A stretch of 37,648 bases of DNA, from the NCBI GenBank assembly GCA_026708585.1, contig JAPOUQ010000111.1, forward strand, positions 1 to 37,648, given 5' to 3'. The position numbers and the translations under genes are program-made. The stretch is from Gammaproteobacteria bacterium. Lineage in GTDB: Bacteria; Pseudomonadota; Gammaproteobacteria; Arenicellales; Poriferihabitantaceae. Numbering within the stretch: the first letter of the stretch is position 1; every line of letters begins with the position of its first letter. The notes below the pieces were generated by a model. It ran no database searches, was not told the DNA's origin, and was given only the letters and a program-made list of their open reading frames with translations. Below are positions 16,704-26,944 of the stretch, piece by piece.

Positions 16704-18026
16704 ATGAAGAAGAACGGATTTATTGTTTGTCTCGCTTTGCTCGTGATGAGTACATCGGTCAAGGCACAGGAGTATCTCATCGATGATCTTATCTATTACG
16801 AAATCGGTGGTGCTCATGCGATCAGTGGACCGGCCAGTTATCGCCGTCATGCCCGCATTCGTGGCTCCGGAGAATTGGCATTGGGATACGCCTGCGGAGA
16901 ATTTGACCTGGAACAAAATCTAAAGCAGATGTTCAACCAGTTCACATCGGGTCTCGACCGGGCGGTCGATACCCTGATCTATGCTGCGAGTGGTGCCATC
17001 GCATCCCTGCCGTTGTACCTGCTTCGACAGGCCAATCCCAATCTCGCCAATATGCTCGAGAATACCATGCTCCGCTATCAGGATGATTATCGCCTGGCAG
17101 TCAAATCCTGTGAACATGCGGAACAGGAATTGCTCGCCGGTAAAAACCCCTACTACGACTGGATCAAATTTGGTCGGCACAACTCCTGGAAAAAAGTTAC
17201 CCAAACCAACAATACCGTAACCGGAATTCACAAACGGGTCGCCACGGAACACGGCTGTATTACTTGGATTGGGGGCGAGCAGTATTTCTGCGACAAATCG
17301 GACAACCGGGAAATCCGAGTGTACGAAGGAGTAGCCTCAGAAGGCTACCGAATGCTGACCGAAACGGGTGAGAACGGACCGGCCAGCGCAATACCGTCCC
17401 GCTTGAGGGAGTATTGGCCAACCGCCAATTCAGCCGTGCAGGATATTCTCGATATCACTGGTGAGACCACGATCACTAACGCTCGGTCCATGCCCCCAGC
17501 CGGCCAACCACCACGGGGCTTGTCTGCCGCTATGCATGAAGATGCATCGAAGCAAAAAGATAGGCTAAATGAGGTGATCGAAGAATCGCATCTCCGAGCC
17601 ATTTCGAGTCAGGAACTACAGCAGCTCGGTGGCCCTGGTCTTGCGATCACCCCAAACCTGCTTCGAGCCCTTCGCAATATGAATCCCAGCCTTCGTGAAA
17701 GCGCAATCGAACGAATCAGTAGCGAGATCGCGCTCCTGCGCTCCATGGAAAAAGTAAATCTAGCAAGAAGAATCATTTTGGTCGGCGCCAGTCTACCAGA
17801 GGTACAGACCTCACCAGCACGGGAGATGATTATTCGGGAGGGACTGCCCCTACTGGAAACCGAAGCTAGACTCCTAAAGGATGAATATGACCTTCGAACC
17901 CGCGCTGCGAGTTCCACCGCTGCTGCAGTAATTCGAGCAGATATCCACAGACAACAACAAACCGCAGAACCGAGTGGCGGGTATACGCCGGGCAGACCCA
18001 CCACAGATGGAGCAATTTTCGAATGA
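16704..18026 (+). CDS. TraH-like integrating conjugative element protein, TIGR03755 (PFL_4711) family
   Basis: A 440-residue exported protein with a clean signal peptide (residues 1-22, VKAQ). The family features YYEIGGAHAISGPAS, GLGLGYACGEFDLE-like start and AIASLPLYLLRQANPNLANMLENTMLR are visible, and helical, coiled-coil-prone segments occupy the second half. It should act in the periplasm during pilus or channel assembly, alongside the TraU-like protein. ATG 16704 has GAGG 8 bases upstream; an earlier ATG at 16683 would overlap the previous gene. The stop overlaps the next start (ATGA). Confidence 0.85.
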   Translation: MKKNGFIVCLALLVMSTSVKAQEYLIDDLIYYEIGGAHAISGPASYRRHARIRGSGELALGYACGEFDLEQNLKQMFNQFTSGLDRAVDTLIYAASGAIASLPLYLLRQANPNLANMLENTMLRYQDDYRLAVKSCEHAEQELLAGKNPYYDWIKFGRHNSWKKVTQTNNTVTGIHKRVATEHGCITWIGGEQYFCDKSDNREIRVYEGVASEGYRMLTETGENGPASAIPSRLREYWPTANSAVQDILDITGETTITNARSMPPAGQPPRGLSAAMHEDASKQKDRLNEVIEESHLRAISSQELQQLGGPGLAITPNLLRALRNMNPSLRESAIERISSEIALLRSMEKVNLARRIILVGASLPEVQTSPAREMIIREGLPLLETEARLLKDEYDLRTRAASSTAAAVIRADIHRQQQTAEPSGGYTPGRPTTDGAIFE

Positions 18027-18322
18027 TCAAGTTATTCAGGGATCTTTCCATCGGGCTTGGTGTGTTGCTAGCGGCCGGAGTGGTCTTCCTGTTTACCATC
18101 GAACTTGCCGGTATTGATATACAAAAAGGGAGTGAGATGCTTCAAAGTCAGGGCAATCGAGGTCTCTTGCCGATTCGCCTTCTAACCTATGCAGTCGCGA
18201 TCTGGTGGTTACCAAAACAAGCCGGACTAGGGGATACCGCATTGCAGCAGACTCGCATCCTGATCGCAACTCTCGCCGGCCTGATCGAACTGGTTGCGGT
18301 ACAACAAACAGCCCTTTTTTAA
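18023..18322 (+). CDS. Small membrane protein preceding TraG
   Basis: A 99-residue protein with about three hydrophobic segments (residues 8-28, 48-63 and 78-95). It overlaps the previous gene by four bases and ends two bases before traG. A small membrane protein at this place is common in related ICEs, but I cannot name a family. It may accompany TraG in the inner membrane. Confidence 0.65.
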   Translation: MIKLFRDLSIGLGVLLAAGVVFLFTIELAGIDIQKGSEMLQSQGNRGLLPIRLLTYAVAIWWLPKQAGLGDTALQQTRILIATLAGLIELVAVQQTALF

Positions 18323-18324
18323 GC

Positions 18325-19959
18325 ATGCAGGTATTCTCTTATCTTGAACTCTATACCACGCTGATTGCCTGGCAGCTCTATGGCGTCATCTATGATGTCA
18401 TCGCTCAGACAGGACTCATACTCATCCCGCTTGCTTGGGCCATTATCGGGATTGCCACCCAGTCAGTCGGCGAGAAACGGACCGATAACCATGAAATTCC
18501 GATCGGTCAGCTCAAAGCAGTCCTACAGATGGTCATAGTCCTGTTCTTTTGCCTGATACCGATCTATCAGGTCTCACCCAGCGAAATCAATTATCAGCGA
18601 TCACCGACGGTTGGTGTGCCCCAAATCGAGGTCAATGCCGAATCCGATCGAAGCACTTACCACAATTCAATACCAACCGGTAACAATGCGATCAGCATCC
18701 CCGCATGGTGGGGATTGATGCACAAATTCTCGACCGGAATCACCCATGCAGTGATTCAGTCATTACCAAGCCATGCGGATCTCCGCGAAGCACGAGTTCA
18801 ATTGACCGCCCGCAATATTGAAGATGCGGATCTGGCACAAGATTATCGGGAGTTTCTGGGTATGTGTTATCACCCGGCCAAACGCAATTATCAGCGACTT
18901 CGTCTCAATGAGCAGATACCGCCCGCTCCGGAAAATGCTGCGTTAGATTGGGCGGGCAGTCCTTATTTCATCACGATGCCGGGCGGTTATGCGGCCTGTA
19001 CCCATTCCAGTCATTGCCAAGGTGCACCGCATTTTCTGCCGCCAACGCTAGCCGCACGAATTTCGACCAATGGCAATACCAATGAAACACTTGAAGTCAC
19101 CTGCGCAGACTGGTGGGAAATCATCCGGCACCGAATTCTAGAGCAGGCTCGGGAGGATCAAAGTGCCTGGAATGCGATTTTTTCATCCTTCACCGGTACC
19201 TTAAGCGGACTGTCGGGTCGTGAGCGCGAGGATCTGCTGGTGCGAAACACGCTCGAGAATTTTGCGGTCCGAGATATTTCCACAGATCAAACTCGTTTCT
19301 TTGTTGAGGAGGGCTGGAGTCTGAACTCTGCTGCCAATCAAGGTGCCGACTTGCTCGGTGCGTTGTCCGGGGTCGGTGCCTGGATCAAATTGGAAGTAGT
19401 AGTCAGTATCATGGTGCAAGCCATTCCGATCATGGTAGCAATTCTGATGCTCTTTCTGATCGTCATGATTCCCTTTGCACTGTTGTTTACCGGATATCGC
19501 ATCCGGGCCGTGGTCTCGCTGTCGTTTCTTCTGTTTACCGCAATCTTTGTGCACGCCCTCTTGGCTGTGGCGGTATGGCTTGATCATACACTGACTCTTT
19601 CCTTGTTTGACAATCTCTCCGAAACGGGCAATTTCCAGCAGGCACTCAATTGGCTACAAGGACGTGGTCGATTCTTTGGAGACTGGCAAAAACGCATGCT
19701 GGTCAATATTGTACTCATGGTGAATTGCCTGATCGTACCTTTAGTGTGGTTCAAGACCATGCATGCAGTCGGACTTCGAGCGGCAACCGGTATGGGAGAT
19801 GCAATGGCCGGTGGCAATCTGGGTAGTGGACAAATTATGGGGCAGCAAGCTGCCAGTGTCGCAGGTGGAAGCGGTCGATTGGCTAGAACCAGTGCCAGCC
19901 GTTTTGCAGGGCCTTTAGGCAGAGCGGCCGGGTCTGCAACGAAAAAATTCCGACATTAG
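18325..19959 (+). CDS. traG: TraG N-terminal domain conjugal transfer protein
   Basis: A 544-residue inner-membrane protein of the TraG-N family. The start SYLELYTTLIAWQLYGVIYDVIAQTGLILIPLAWAII is typical, as is a large periplasmic loop with paired cysteines (GMCYHP, AACTHSSHC, VTCADWW). A cluster of membrane helices at about residues 355-420 and 455-485 precedes a Gly/Ala/Ser-rich end. Such proteins act in pilus assembly and mating-pair stabilisation. ATG 18325 is used, two bases after the preceding TAA. It is the last secretion gene; the pilus operon follows after 54 bases. Confidence 0.88.
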   Translation: MQVFSYLELYTTLIAWQLYGVIYDVIAQTGLILIPLAWAIIGIATQSVGEKRTDNHEIPIGQLKAVLQMVIVLFFCLIPIYQVSPSEINYQRSPTVGVPQIEVNAESDRSTYHNSIPTGNNAISIPAWWGLMHKFSTGITHAVIQSLPSHADLREARVQLTARNIEDADLAQDYREFLGMCYHPAKRNYQRLRLNEQIPPAPENAALDWAGSPYFITMPGGYAACTHSSHCQGAPHFLPPTLAARISTNGNTNETLEVTCADWWEIIRHRILEQAREDQSAWNAIFSSFTGTLSGLSGREREDLLVRNTLENFAVRDISTDQTRFFVEEGWSLNSAANQGADLLGALSGVGAWIKLEVVVSIMVQAIPIMVAILMLFLIVMIPFALLFTGYRIRAVVSLSFLLFTAIFVHALLAVAVWLDHTLTLSLFDNLSETGNFQQALNWLQGRGRFFGDWQKRMLVNIVLMVNCLIVPLVWFKTMHAVGLRAATGMGDAMAGGNLGSGQIMGQQAASVAGGSGRLARTSASRFAGPLGRAAGSATKKFRH

Positions 19960-20013
19960 GGAGCAAACAGCATGACGGATCAACCGAATATCGATGCGAG
20001 AAGGAGCAGAGCG

Positions 20014-20802
20014 ATGAACGATACAACAAAAAAATTTCAAGGCCTTATCTTCCTCATCTTGTTGTGCCTATCGATCTCGGTTCAGGCGCTCGATATCGCC
20101 TGGTTTGAACAACGGACCCCCGGTCGTGCGGAAGGAGAGCTCATGGTTGTAAATCTCAAAGAGGGTGAGCTCTGGGTTGAGACTCCGAGTCACCCACTCG
20201 AAATCGGGATTGTACGCTTTGGCGATCAGGCTCGAGTGATCCTGAGTGAATTTGATGCGAACGAGCAAGAGATTCAATACGGGGGTAGCCACGACACTTT
20301 GAACGTACAGATTCATCAGGGTAATGGTTCGGTAAATGCTACGTTCAAACTCGAGATGCCGCAGCCGAAGCATGAACCGGCCGATTCGGCGAAAGACTCT
20401 ACACCAAGCAAAACCAGCCAGTTAGCCGTCAATACAGTACCGGGCTCTATCTCTTCATCCATGCCCTTGGTCTCACACGGTGACCCTGTAGCTACCCAAT
20501 CGATCAAGTCCACTTGTCCGTCTTTGACCATCAAGCCTGGTTCACTAAAAACCAATATCAATCGATTGCTGAACGACTGTGGCGCATTCTTGGGTGAATG
20601 GGTGACCTATGGTGCTCACATTGGTGTCTATACCGATTGGCTGATAACCAACCCTGTGGTTTTGGCCGACAACAATACCAGAGGTCTACAAGGGCTACTT
20701 GTCGAACTCGAACATCATTATGGCCTGAAGGGTGTTCGACACCCAAGATTGCCGCACACCATCGATATTTACAAGGTTAACCAACAAGAGAAGGAGAAGT
20801 AG
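20014..20802 (+). CDS. pilL: PilL C-terminal / TcpQ-like type IVb pilus protein
   Basis: A 262-residue exported protein with a signal peptide (about residues 1-26, SVQA), a variable linker rich in Ser, Thr and Pro, and a C-terminal domain from TCPSLTIKPGSLKTNINRLLNDCGAFLGEW to the end that resembles the TcpQ/PilL C-terminal domain. That domain helps localise or stabilise the secretin. Its partner N-terminal PilL-like protein is encoded at 1261, so PilL appears split. ATG 20014 was chosen because AAGGAG lies 7 bases upstream; ATG 19972 would add 14 residues. It begins the thin-pilus gene group. Confidence 0.7.
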   Translation: MNDTTKKFQGLIFLILLCLSISVQALDIAWFEQRTPGRAEGELMVVNLKEGELWVETPSHPLEIGIVRFGDQARVILSEFDANEQEIQYGGSHDTLNVQIHQGNGSVNATFKLEMPQPKHEPADSAKDSTPSKTSQLAVNTVPGSISSSMPLVSHGDPVATQSIKSTCPSLTIKPGSLKTNINRLLNDCGAFLGEWVTYGAHIGVYTDWLITNPVVLADNNTRGLQGLLVELEHHYGLKGVRHPRLPHTIDIYKVNQQEKEK

Positions 20803-20805
20803 CAG

Positions 20806-22278
20806 ATGAATGGTAAAAAATTTATGATAATTTTGGTGTTTGCGGTATTGCTTTCGGGATGTCTCTATCGTTCCGCACCGGAACCTGCCGATCTGTCGAA
20901 TCCCGTTCTCGATCAAATCGAAGAACTCCGAAAATTACCAATCAACCGCACAGGGACCGACCATCTCGAAGAAATACAAATACCCCTTGCAGAGTCATGG
21001 TTAGAGAAACCGCTTGTTGCCCGCTATCGCGCTCTGCCGGCCGATCGTGCACTCAGACTTGTGCTACAAGGCCGCCCGGTTCGCTTCAATTTTGATGAAA
21101 CCGATGCACCGGGTGTGGTCTTTCCTCCGAGTGCTTCAACAATCCGTGAACACCTCGATTCGATCGCCGCCCAAGCCGACTGGAGTTACTCCTTCGAAAA
21201 GGGTGTTGTGCAGGTGCGTGATCTCGAAACGAAGCACTTTATCCTGAACGCACAACCCGGCTCGGTTGACTCCCAGATCAATCTCCGGGGCCTCAAACAT
21301 TCTGGCAGTGCTGAAAAAGACAACGTCATGACTCTGGAACTCGACCCCTATACCGAAGAGGTGTTGAATGCGGTGAACAATATTCTTGGTGAAAAAGATC
21401 AGGAAGGAGGTGCAAATGGTCAGGTAGCGATCGCTCCGTCAGCCAACATGCTGGTAGTTACCGCCCGTCCCAACAGCATGCGTGAGATTGAAAAATTACT
21501 AACTACCTATAACCAGTCGGTCAGTCAGATCGTCCGTCTCGAAATGTCACTGATCGAGGTCACTTTCGACAATTCCGAAAATCGCGATTTGATGATGAAT
21601 CTCATTCGACGCAGTAATGATATTCCAATTGGACTATTGATTAGCTCGACTGGCAATGCTGTTGCGTTGGGAAACGATTCACTCAGCGAGATCAACAACA
21701 TTGCAAATGCCACGAGAGCTACTGGACAAACTCGTTACGACGGTTCATCGGCAGTGTTTCGCTGGCTTGAAAGTTTCGGCGATGCAACAGTCAACTATGA
21801 CGATACGGTAGAAGTGATTAATAATCATGTAGCTTCGGTCGATGTCACACGCACCGAGCAGTATGTCTCTAGTATCACACTACAGGCGGTCAGTGATGAG
21901 GGCGGAGTTGCCGTTCCGGAAGTGAAATTCAGTGAACTGCGAACCGGTACCGTGGTACATCTCCAACCGACAATTGTTGGAGATCAAATCACTTTGCGAC
22001 TTGGATTGTCGAGATCAGTTCCGATTGCTCGGCAAAACTACAACTTTGCTGGAGTTCGGGGCACTAATTTCACAACCTCAGATTTCAATCGTCTGCTATC
22101 GGTCTCTTTGCGTGATGGCGAACCCAAACTTCTGGCCTCGCTGTCGGCCTCCACTTCACGGGATCGGAAAACCGGCATTCCAATTTTATCGTCACTTGGG
22201 CTGGGCACGGCAAAAGAAAACGAGACAACCCGTCGCGAAACTGTCATGTTAATCACCGCTACGATTCTCAAGTCATAA
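20806..22278 (+). CDS. pilN: PilN family type IVb pilus secretin (lipoprotein)
   Basis: This 490-residue protein forms the outer-membrane ring through which the thin pilus passes. It has a lipoprotein signal ending LLSGC (C19), an N-terminal region with LPADRALRLVLQGRPVRFNFDE, and a C-terminal secretin domain. Typical secretin blocks are ANMLVVTARPNSMREIEKLL, VRLEMSLIEVTF, TGTVVHLQPTIVGDQITLRL and RETVMLITATILKS. A strong AAGGAG precedes the ATG. Length is normal for PilN/BfpB-like proteins. Confidence 0.93.
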   Translation: MNGKKFMIILVFAVLLSGCLYRSAPEPADLSNPVLDQIEELRKLPINRTGTDHLEEIQIPLAESWLEKPLVARYRALPADRALRLVLQGRPVRFNFDETDAPGVVFPPSASTIREHLDSIAAQADWSYSFEKGVVQVRDLETKHFILNAQPGSVDSQINLRGLKHSGSAEKDNVMTLELDPYTEEVLNAVNNILGEKDQEGGANGQVAIAPSANMLVVTARPNSMREIEKLLTTYNQSVSQIVRLEMSLIEVTFDNSENRDLMMNLIRRSNDIPIGLLISSTGNAVALGNDSLSEINNIANATRATGQTRYDGSSAVFRWLESFGDATVNYDDTVEVINNHVASVDVTRTEQYVSSITLQAVSDEGGVAVPEVKFSELRTGTVVHLQPTIVGDQITLRLGLSRSVPIARQNYNFAGVRGTNFTTSDFNRLLSVSLRDGEPKLLASLSASTSRDRKTGIPILSSLGLGTAKENETTRRETVMLITATILKS

Positions 22279-22282
22279 CGCC

Positions 22283-23545
22283 ATGTCCTACAGTGTTTCC
22301 GATTCGATCGCAGGAAAGCCCATCGACATTGTCTATGGGGCGGCTCAACTTGCCTTGCCATGCAATGCAGCACGAGAACAGCGCAATAAGGTTGTTCGAC
22401 AACACCTTGCAAGTAATCGGGCTAGATTCGCCCTAGTGGTCCGAAACGACACCGAGACCGAGATCTGGTGGGTGGGTGATACCGCTGGAGTTTCGTTTGC
22501 TGCCGCAATCGAGCACTGGCTAGAAGAGATGGTAGAACGCCCACAAAGTTTGCAGGTTATCATCCCTCTAGATATCAGCATCTATATCGCCATGGTCGAA
22601 GACAACCTGATCATGGAAGAGCGAATTTTACCGATCGAAATAGCCGAACAGGAGTTGCGGGAGTCTCAGAGCAAAGGTCAGGTGATACATGCATTTGCTG
22701 GCGGCACAATGCAACAGATGATTGAGCGACAGATCGTACTAAAACCATTGCCATTTGACCCGTTACAGTATGAGTATACGCCGGCTTGGAAGGTATTCGC
22801 AAAGCAAGCCATGCTCCATCCAACGCACGTGATTGCCGCAACAGGATTGTTTCTGATTATTACCATATTCACGGCTAGTGGGTCCTATATCGAACAATCT
22901 GTCCGATCTGGTTGGAATCTGCTCATCCAACATCTGCCATTTGCAGAGGGTACCGATGCACTCATCAAGAACGTGCCGCCCCAAATTATCACTCCCGAGG
23001 TAGATCACTCGGCAGCTTGGCAAATGCGAAGTCTAGCCAGTCTTCTGGCCAGTGCTGAAAAATTATATCGAGACGGACTCACCAATCTGACCTATGCAGC
23101 TGGAGTGGTAACGCTTAGTGGCATTTCAGAGTATCCCTTCCCGAATGTAGCAAGACTTTATGCGCTAGATAACCAATCGACCTGGGCATATACCTCTGGT
23201 GGCTGGACAATCACCCAATCTGTCTCAGTACATGCGGATTCCAGGATACCCACCTTGGACGCAGAACATGGCATTCAGCGTTTGCTCGAATCAAAAGCTG
23301 GACTCACTTTGATATCCGGACCTGAAGCCATAGTCGGTGCGGAGGATGAGCAGAACAATACCGTAACCCAGCCCTTGAGCAGGACCACGTATCAAGTCAT
23401 CTTGAACAACACTGCGATTGGCGGATTGCTAGAACGAGCAGAACATCTTGACGATCTACCCATCGCTCTTTTGGGGGCAACTTGCATCTTTGCCAACTGG
23501 CAAATCAACGACTGTCAACTAACATTTGAGGTCATGACATTATGA
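22283..23545 (+). CDS. pilO: Type IVb pilus assembly protein PilO
   Basis: A 420-residue protein with a soluble N-terminal half, one membrane helix (about residues 180-202, ending FTASG) and a periplasmic C-terminal half. The layout and its place between pilN and pilP match PilO2-type proteins of R64-like and PFGI-1-like thin pili. It should link the cytoplasmic ATPase complex to the secretin. No clear ribosome binding site is seen. The stop overlaps the next start (ATGA). Confidence 0.8.
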   Translation: MSYSVSDSIAGKPIDIVYGAAQLALPCNAAREQRNKVVRQHLASNRARFALVVRNDTETEIWWVGDTAGVSFAAAIEHWLEEMVERPQSLQVIIPLDISIYIAMVEDNLIMEERILPIEIAEQELRESQSKGQVIHAFAGGTMQQMIERQIVLKPLPFDPLQYEYTPAWKVFAKQAMLHPTHVIAATGLFLIITIFTASGSYIEQSVRSGWNLLIQHLPFAEGTDALIKNVPPQIITPEVDHSAAWQMRSLASLLASAEKLYRDGLTNLTYAAGVVTLSGISEYPFPNVARLYALDNQSTWAYTSGGWTITQSVSVHADSRIPTLDAEHGIQRLLESKAGLTLISGPEAIVGAEDEQNNTVTQPLSRTTYQVILNNTAIGGLLERAEHLDDLPIALLGATCIFANWQINDCQLTFEVMTL

Positions 23546-24279
23546 AACATCTGATTAAGATTGCACTTGCTAGCTCCTTCCTGCTCGTGTTTGGCAATTC
23601 AGCCTTCGCCCAAAAAACTGGACAGACTGGAGAAAGTGATCAACCGACTGAAGAATTCCATCAAGATCGATCGATCCGTAGCACGATACTGGAGCTGGAC
23701 CGTTTGCAAATCGATGCTAAACGGCAACTGGAATTGCTGAACACTCTGGTTGAAATCACCCAGTCGATCAATGCAATCCGACCCTATGGAGAGAGCATGT
23801 TGGCACTTCTGGATGAATCACGCAGTATTGAAGAACGTTGGCAAAAGGTGTTGACAACCCCAATTGAGACGAATCTTCAAGAGGATATCGCTGAGAGTGC
23901 ATGGGTGAATGCGCTCGAAGAAGAACTACTCAAACTAAAGGATCAGGTTGCATTACTCAGCGCGGAGCTCGCGGTGCTTCATGGCGCACCGCCGTTGCCA
24001 ATCGTAGAAACACCGCGAAATCATGGAGACTCCCTTGAAGATGAAATCAGAAACTGGCAACTGGACGTAAGCCAAATTCGATATGCTCAGACCAGTGAAG
24101 TGGGGGTAAAACCGGCAGTCTGGCTAGATATGCCAACCGGCGGTACTCAACTCGACGTTGGCGCTTCCGTGCAAATTGGCAATCGGACTGTCCGGCTCGA
24201 CAAACTGGACAAGCGTCTCGATGGACGAATAAGACTGCTATTCAATTTGGATGGTCAACCCGTCAGTATCGACTGGTAG
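23542..24279 (+). CDS. pilP: Type IVb pilus biogenesis protein PilP
   Basis: A 245-residue exported protein with a signal peptide (about residues 1-23, AFAQ), a coiled-coil stretch (about 45-150) and a small C-terminal domain holding LDVGASVQIGNRTVRLDKLD. This size and design, and the place after pilO, fit PilP of R64-type pili. Sequence conservation in this family is low, so the call leans on context. Confidence 0.75.
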   Translation: MKHLIKIALASSFLLVFGNSAFAQKTGQTGESDQPTEEFHQDRSIRSTILELDRLQIDAKRQLELLNTLVEITQSINAIRPYGESMLALLDESRSIEERWQKVLTTPIETNLQEDIAESAWVNALEEELLKLKDQVALLSAELAVLHGAPPLPIVETPRNHGDSLEDEIRNWQLDVSQIRYAQTSEVGVKPAVWLDMPTGGTQLDVGASVQIGNRTVRLDKLDKRLDGRIRLLFNLDGQPVSIDW

Positions 24280-24291
24280 GGGGATATCCAT

Positions 24292-25884
24292 ATGCAATTT
24301 TTCGCAAAACGGAAGCAATCAAAAATTACAGGATCCGGCAATCCTGAAACAGGGGTTGGGGCATCGGGTATCTCAGACAAGAGTATTCTTGGGTATATCG
24401 AAGGTGCGAACCTGACCGAAAAAATGCTGGTAAATGCCGAAGGAGATGTAATCGTGATTGCTGGTAGTGTGGATGGGCGCTATGTCCGGACCCTGTGCTC
24501 CATGATTGCAGGTCGACAGGATCGGAGTCCTGATGTCCGGGAGGTTACGCCATTTGAATTTGACCAGATCATGCAAGCGATCAATAAGCAAAAAAGCAGT
24601 TCTCTGCAAGTTGAATCGCCGCGAACAGGCAATGACACCGTGCAGTATGTACTCGATACTGCAATTGAGAAATCAACCTCTGATGTTTATCTGGATATTC
24701 GAGATCAAAACGCGGAACTTTCCTTTCGAATTCACGGTCAGGTCAAGAAAATTCAGGACATGGATGCCGATAAAGCACGCAATGTAGCAAGAGGACTCTT
24801 CAACAAGGCCGTGAACGCCCAATGGGAAGAGAAAACCCCGTGTGACACATCCTTTTCACACAACTCCAAAGGTCGGTTGTATCGGGTTCGGGTCAACTCT
24901 TTACCCGATACACGGGGTCAGTCCTTGTCCTTGCGAATTCGAGACCCAAAATTCATCCTACCGCTTGTGGAATCCGGTTATTCCGATCATCAAGTCTCCC
25001 TCATCCACCGCATTTGCAAGGCACCCGGTGGTCTGATTCTGATTACTGGCGAGACCAACTCAGGCAAATCAACAACGCTGGCTGGATTGATGGAAACCGC
25101 CCCACGTGGTGAGCGAATGATTGAGATTGCAGATCCAGTCGAGGTTGAAATGGATCATTGTACACATGTCGAAATCGACCGTTATGCGGATAATTCCCAG
25201 GAATTGTTTCGTCGAGTCCTAGCAGCGACTGTCCGGCAAAATCCAGATACCCTAGTCTTGGGGGAGATACGTGATGTCGAGTCGGCTGATGCAGCCCAGA
25301 ATATGGCCATTCAGGGTAAGCGGGTCCTGAGTACATTGCATACACAAAGTTGTACCGCAGCAATCCCCAGACTCGAGAATTTAGGGGTCGATCGCCATTT
25401 GTTGAAGCTGCGCGAATTCATAGCCGGAATTGTCAACCAGAATCTGGTACCGGTCATCTGTAGTCACTGTGGACTCGATCAACACCCCGATGCGAAGGAA
25501 AACGAACGTTATCAGAGACTCTTTGATGGCCATTGTCGATTCATTAATCATGAGGGATGTGAAGCATGCGTCTCTGGTGTGTCTGGGCAAACACTCGTGG
25601 CCGAGGTATTTCCACTCACTCTCGATCGCAATCGAGCCCATCAGATTATTGGGGATCAGGAACTTTGGAAACTCCAAAATTATATGGTCAAGGAATTCTC
25701 AATCGAGACGAAACAAGATCATGCGCGAGGCAAGGTATTGGCTGGCATGATTGATCCCGATCGCACCGAAGCAATCATCGGAGAATGGGTTGAACTTCCC
25801 GCAAAGAAGCAACCTGCCCGTGCTCGAAAACAACAAGCGATTCCACTCGGAAATCTGACTTTTGGGCAGGTACGACATGCGTGA
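24292..25884 (+). CDS. pilQ: Type IVb pilus ATPase PilQ (GspE/PilB family)
   Basis: A 530-residue secretion ATPase that powers pilus extension. Walker A is GETNSGKSTTLAG at about residues 254-266, the Asp box and Walker B region VLGEIRDVESADAAQNMAIQ lies near residue 322, and the His box is LSTLHTQS. A four-cysteine zinc-binding segment (CSHC...CEAC, about residues 387-425) is present, as in GspE relatives. The N-terminal 100 residues are poorly conserved. An AGGGGGAT ribosome site precedes the ATG, and the end overlaps pilR by eight bases. Confidence 0.93.
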   Translation: MQFFAKRKQSKITGSGNPETGVGASGISDKSILGYIEGANLTEKMLVNAEGDVIVIAGSVDGRYVRTLCSMIAGRQDRSPDVREVTPFEFDQIMQAINKQKSSSLQVESPRTGNDTVQYVLDTAIEKSTSDVYLDIRDQNAELSFRIHGQVKKIQDMDADKARNVARGLFNKAVNAQWEEKTPCDTSFSHNSKGRLYRVRVNSLPDTRGQSLSLRIRDPKFILPLVESGYSDHQVSLIHRICKAPGGLILITGETNSGKSTTLAGLMETAPRGERMIEIADPVEVEMDHCTHVEIDRYADNSQELFRRVLAATVRQNPDTLVLGEIRDVESADAAQNMAIQGKRVLSTLHTQSCTAAIPRLENLGVDRHLLKLREFIAGIVNQNLVPVICSHCGLDQHPDAKENERYQRLFDGHCRFINHEGCEACVSGVSGQTLVAEVFPLTLDRNRAHQIIGDQELWKLQNYMVKEFSIETKQDHARGKVLAGMIDPDRTEAIIGEWVELPAKKQPARARKQQAIPLGNLTFGQVRHA

Positions 25885-26911
25885 AGTGATCATTACACTC
25901 AAACGTGCACTGCAACTCTCAAGAGAGGATCGGCTCATGTTCTATCGACTGCTCTCTGCACAGATGCAAGCTGGCATTGTACCGGCTAGAGCCTGTCGGT
26001 CATTGATTCGTTTATCTGGATTGCCAAAGGGGGTCCGGGAGCTTGCCAGAGCTGCGGCTGAAGCGGATAGTCAATCAAGGCCGGTATCCGAAGGCTTTGC
26101 CAGAACGGGTTTGATTCCACCGATCGAATCCGGTTTGTTAACCATCGCTGAGAAAAATGGTCAACTTCGTGAGGCGTTCGATGAAATTATTGAGCAGGGT
26201 GAAGACCGCCAGCTACAATTTTTTGCCGCAGTGATTCGGCCTAATATTTACTACACCGTAATCGTGACCATGCTCTTCATGTTTGTTTGGCAAGCTGATG
26301 AGTTCTTTGCACAGATTAAATTAGCGGCTACGGATAATCCACTCACGAAACTATCGATTGCCCTGCAAATCTACCTATTTCCAGCTCTCGGGATCGCTGG
26401 TTCAATCGCGCTGATGATCGCGTATGGTATGCAACGCTGGATTGGTCCATGGCGTCGAATACTCGGTCCGTTTGATGAACAGGCGCGACTGCAATTTTCA
26501 ATTCGATTTCTGGATCTAGCCGGGATGATGGCGCGTCGTGGTGCCGCCAATACCAGCATTCTCGAAGCCCTGATTCGGGTATACGGGAAAGCTCGATATC
26601 TGCAGCACCACGCTAGACAAGCTCTCCAGAAAATCTCTGGTCGTGGAGAAGAGTGGGAGAGTGCTTTAGCTGGGGGACTGGTGCCGGTCGATCATGCAGA
26701 TCTTTTACGGGGACTGGTACCGGGAGGCTCTAGAGAGATGTATCCAGCTGGATATCGAACGATCAGTATCATGCAAAAACAGATTCTGCGTCAGCGTTTC
26801 CAAAGGATACAGGTCATATTGAAGATGATGTTGTTGGGAACAATCCTGTATCTGCTTGCAGCTCTCGCCGAGGGTATGGTTTCAATCTTTGACACTGTAC
26901 AGAATCTCTAA
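25877..26911 (+). CDS. pilR: Type IVb pilus inner-membrane protein PilR (GspF family)
   Basis: A 344-residue platform protein with two GspF-type domains. Membrane helices lie at about residues 122-140, 170-188 and 313-335, and the tail LLGTILYLLAALAEGMVSIFDTVQNL is typical. It works with PilQ to add pilin subunits. ATG 25877 is preferred to an in-frame TTG at 25862. The gene is followed by 33 bases before pilS. Confidence 0.9.
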   Translation: MREVIITLKRALQLSREDRLMFYRLLSAQMQAGIVPARACRSLIRLSGLPKGVRELARAAAEADSQSRPVSEGFARTGLIPPIESGLLTIAEKNGQLREAFDEIIEQGEDRQLQFFAAVIRPNIYYTVIVTMLFMFVWQADEFFAQIKLAATDNPLTKLSIALQIYLFPALGIAGSIALMIAYGMQRWIGPWRRILGPFDEQARLQFSIRFLDLAGMMARRGAANTSILEALIRVYGKARYLQHHARQALQKISGRGEEWESALAGGLVPVDHADLLRGLVPGGSREMYPAGYRTISIMQKQILRQRFQRIQVILKMMLLGTILYLLAALAEGMVSIFDTVQNL

Positions 26912-26944
26912 TCATTCACGTTTTTCTTTTTGAGGATATGCACA

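Noticed and set aside
16146-16916. Leftward 256-codon frame
   Set aside because: Antisense to the TraU-like and TraH-like genes, with no independent support.
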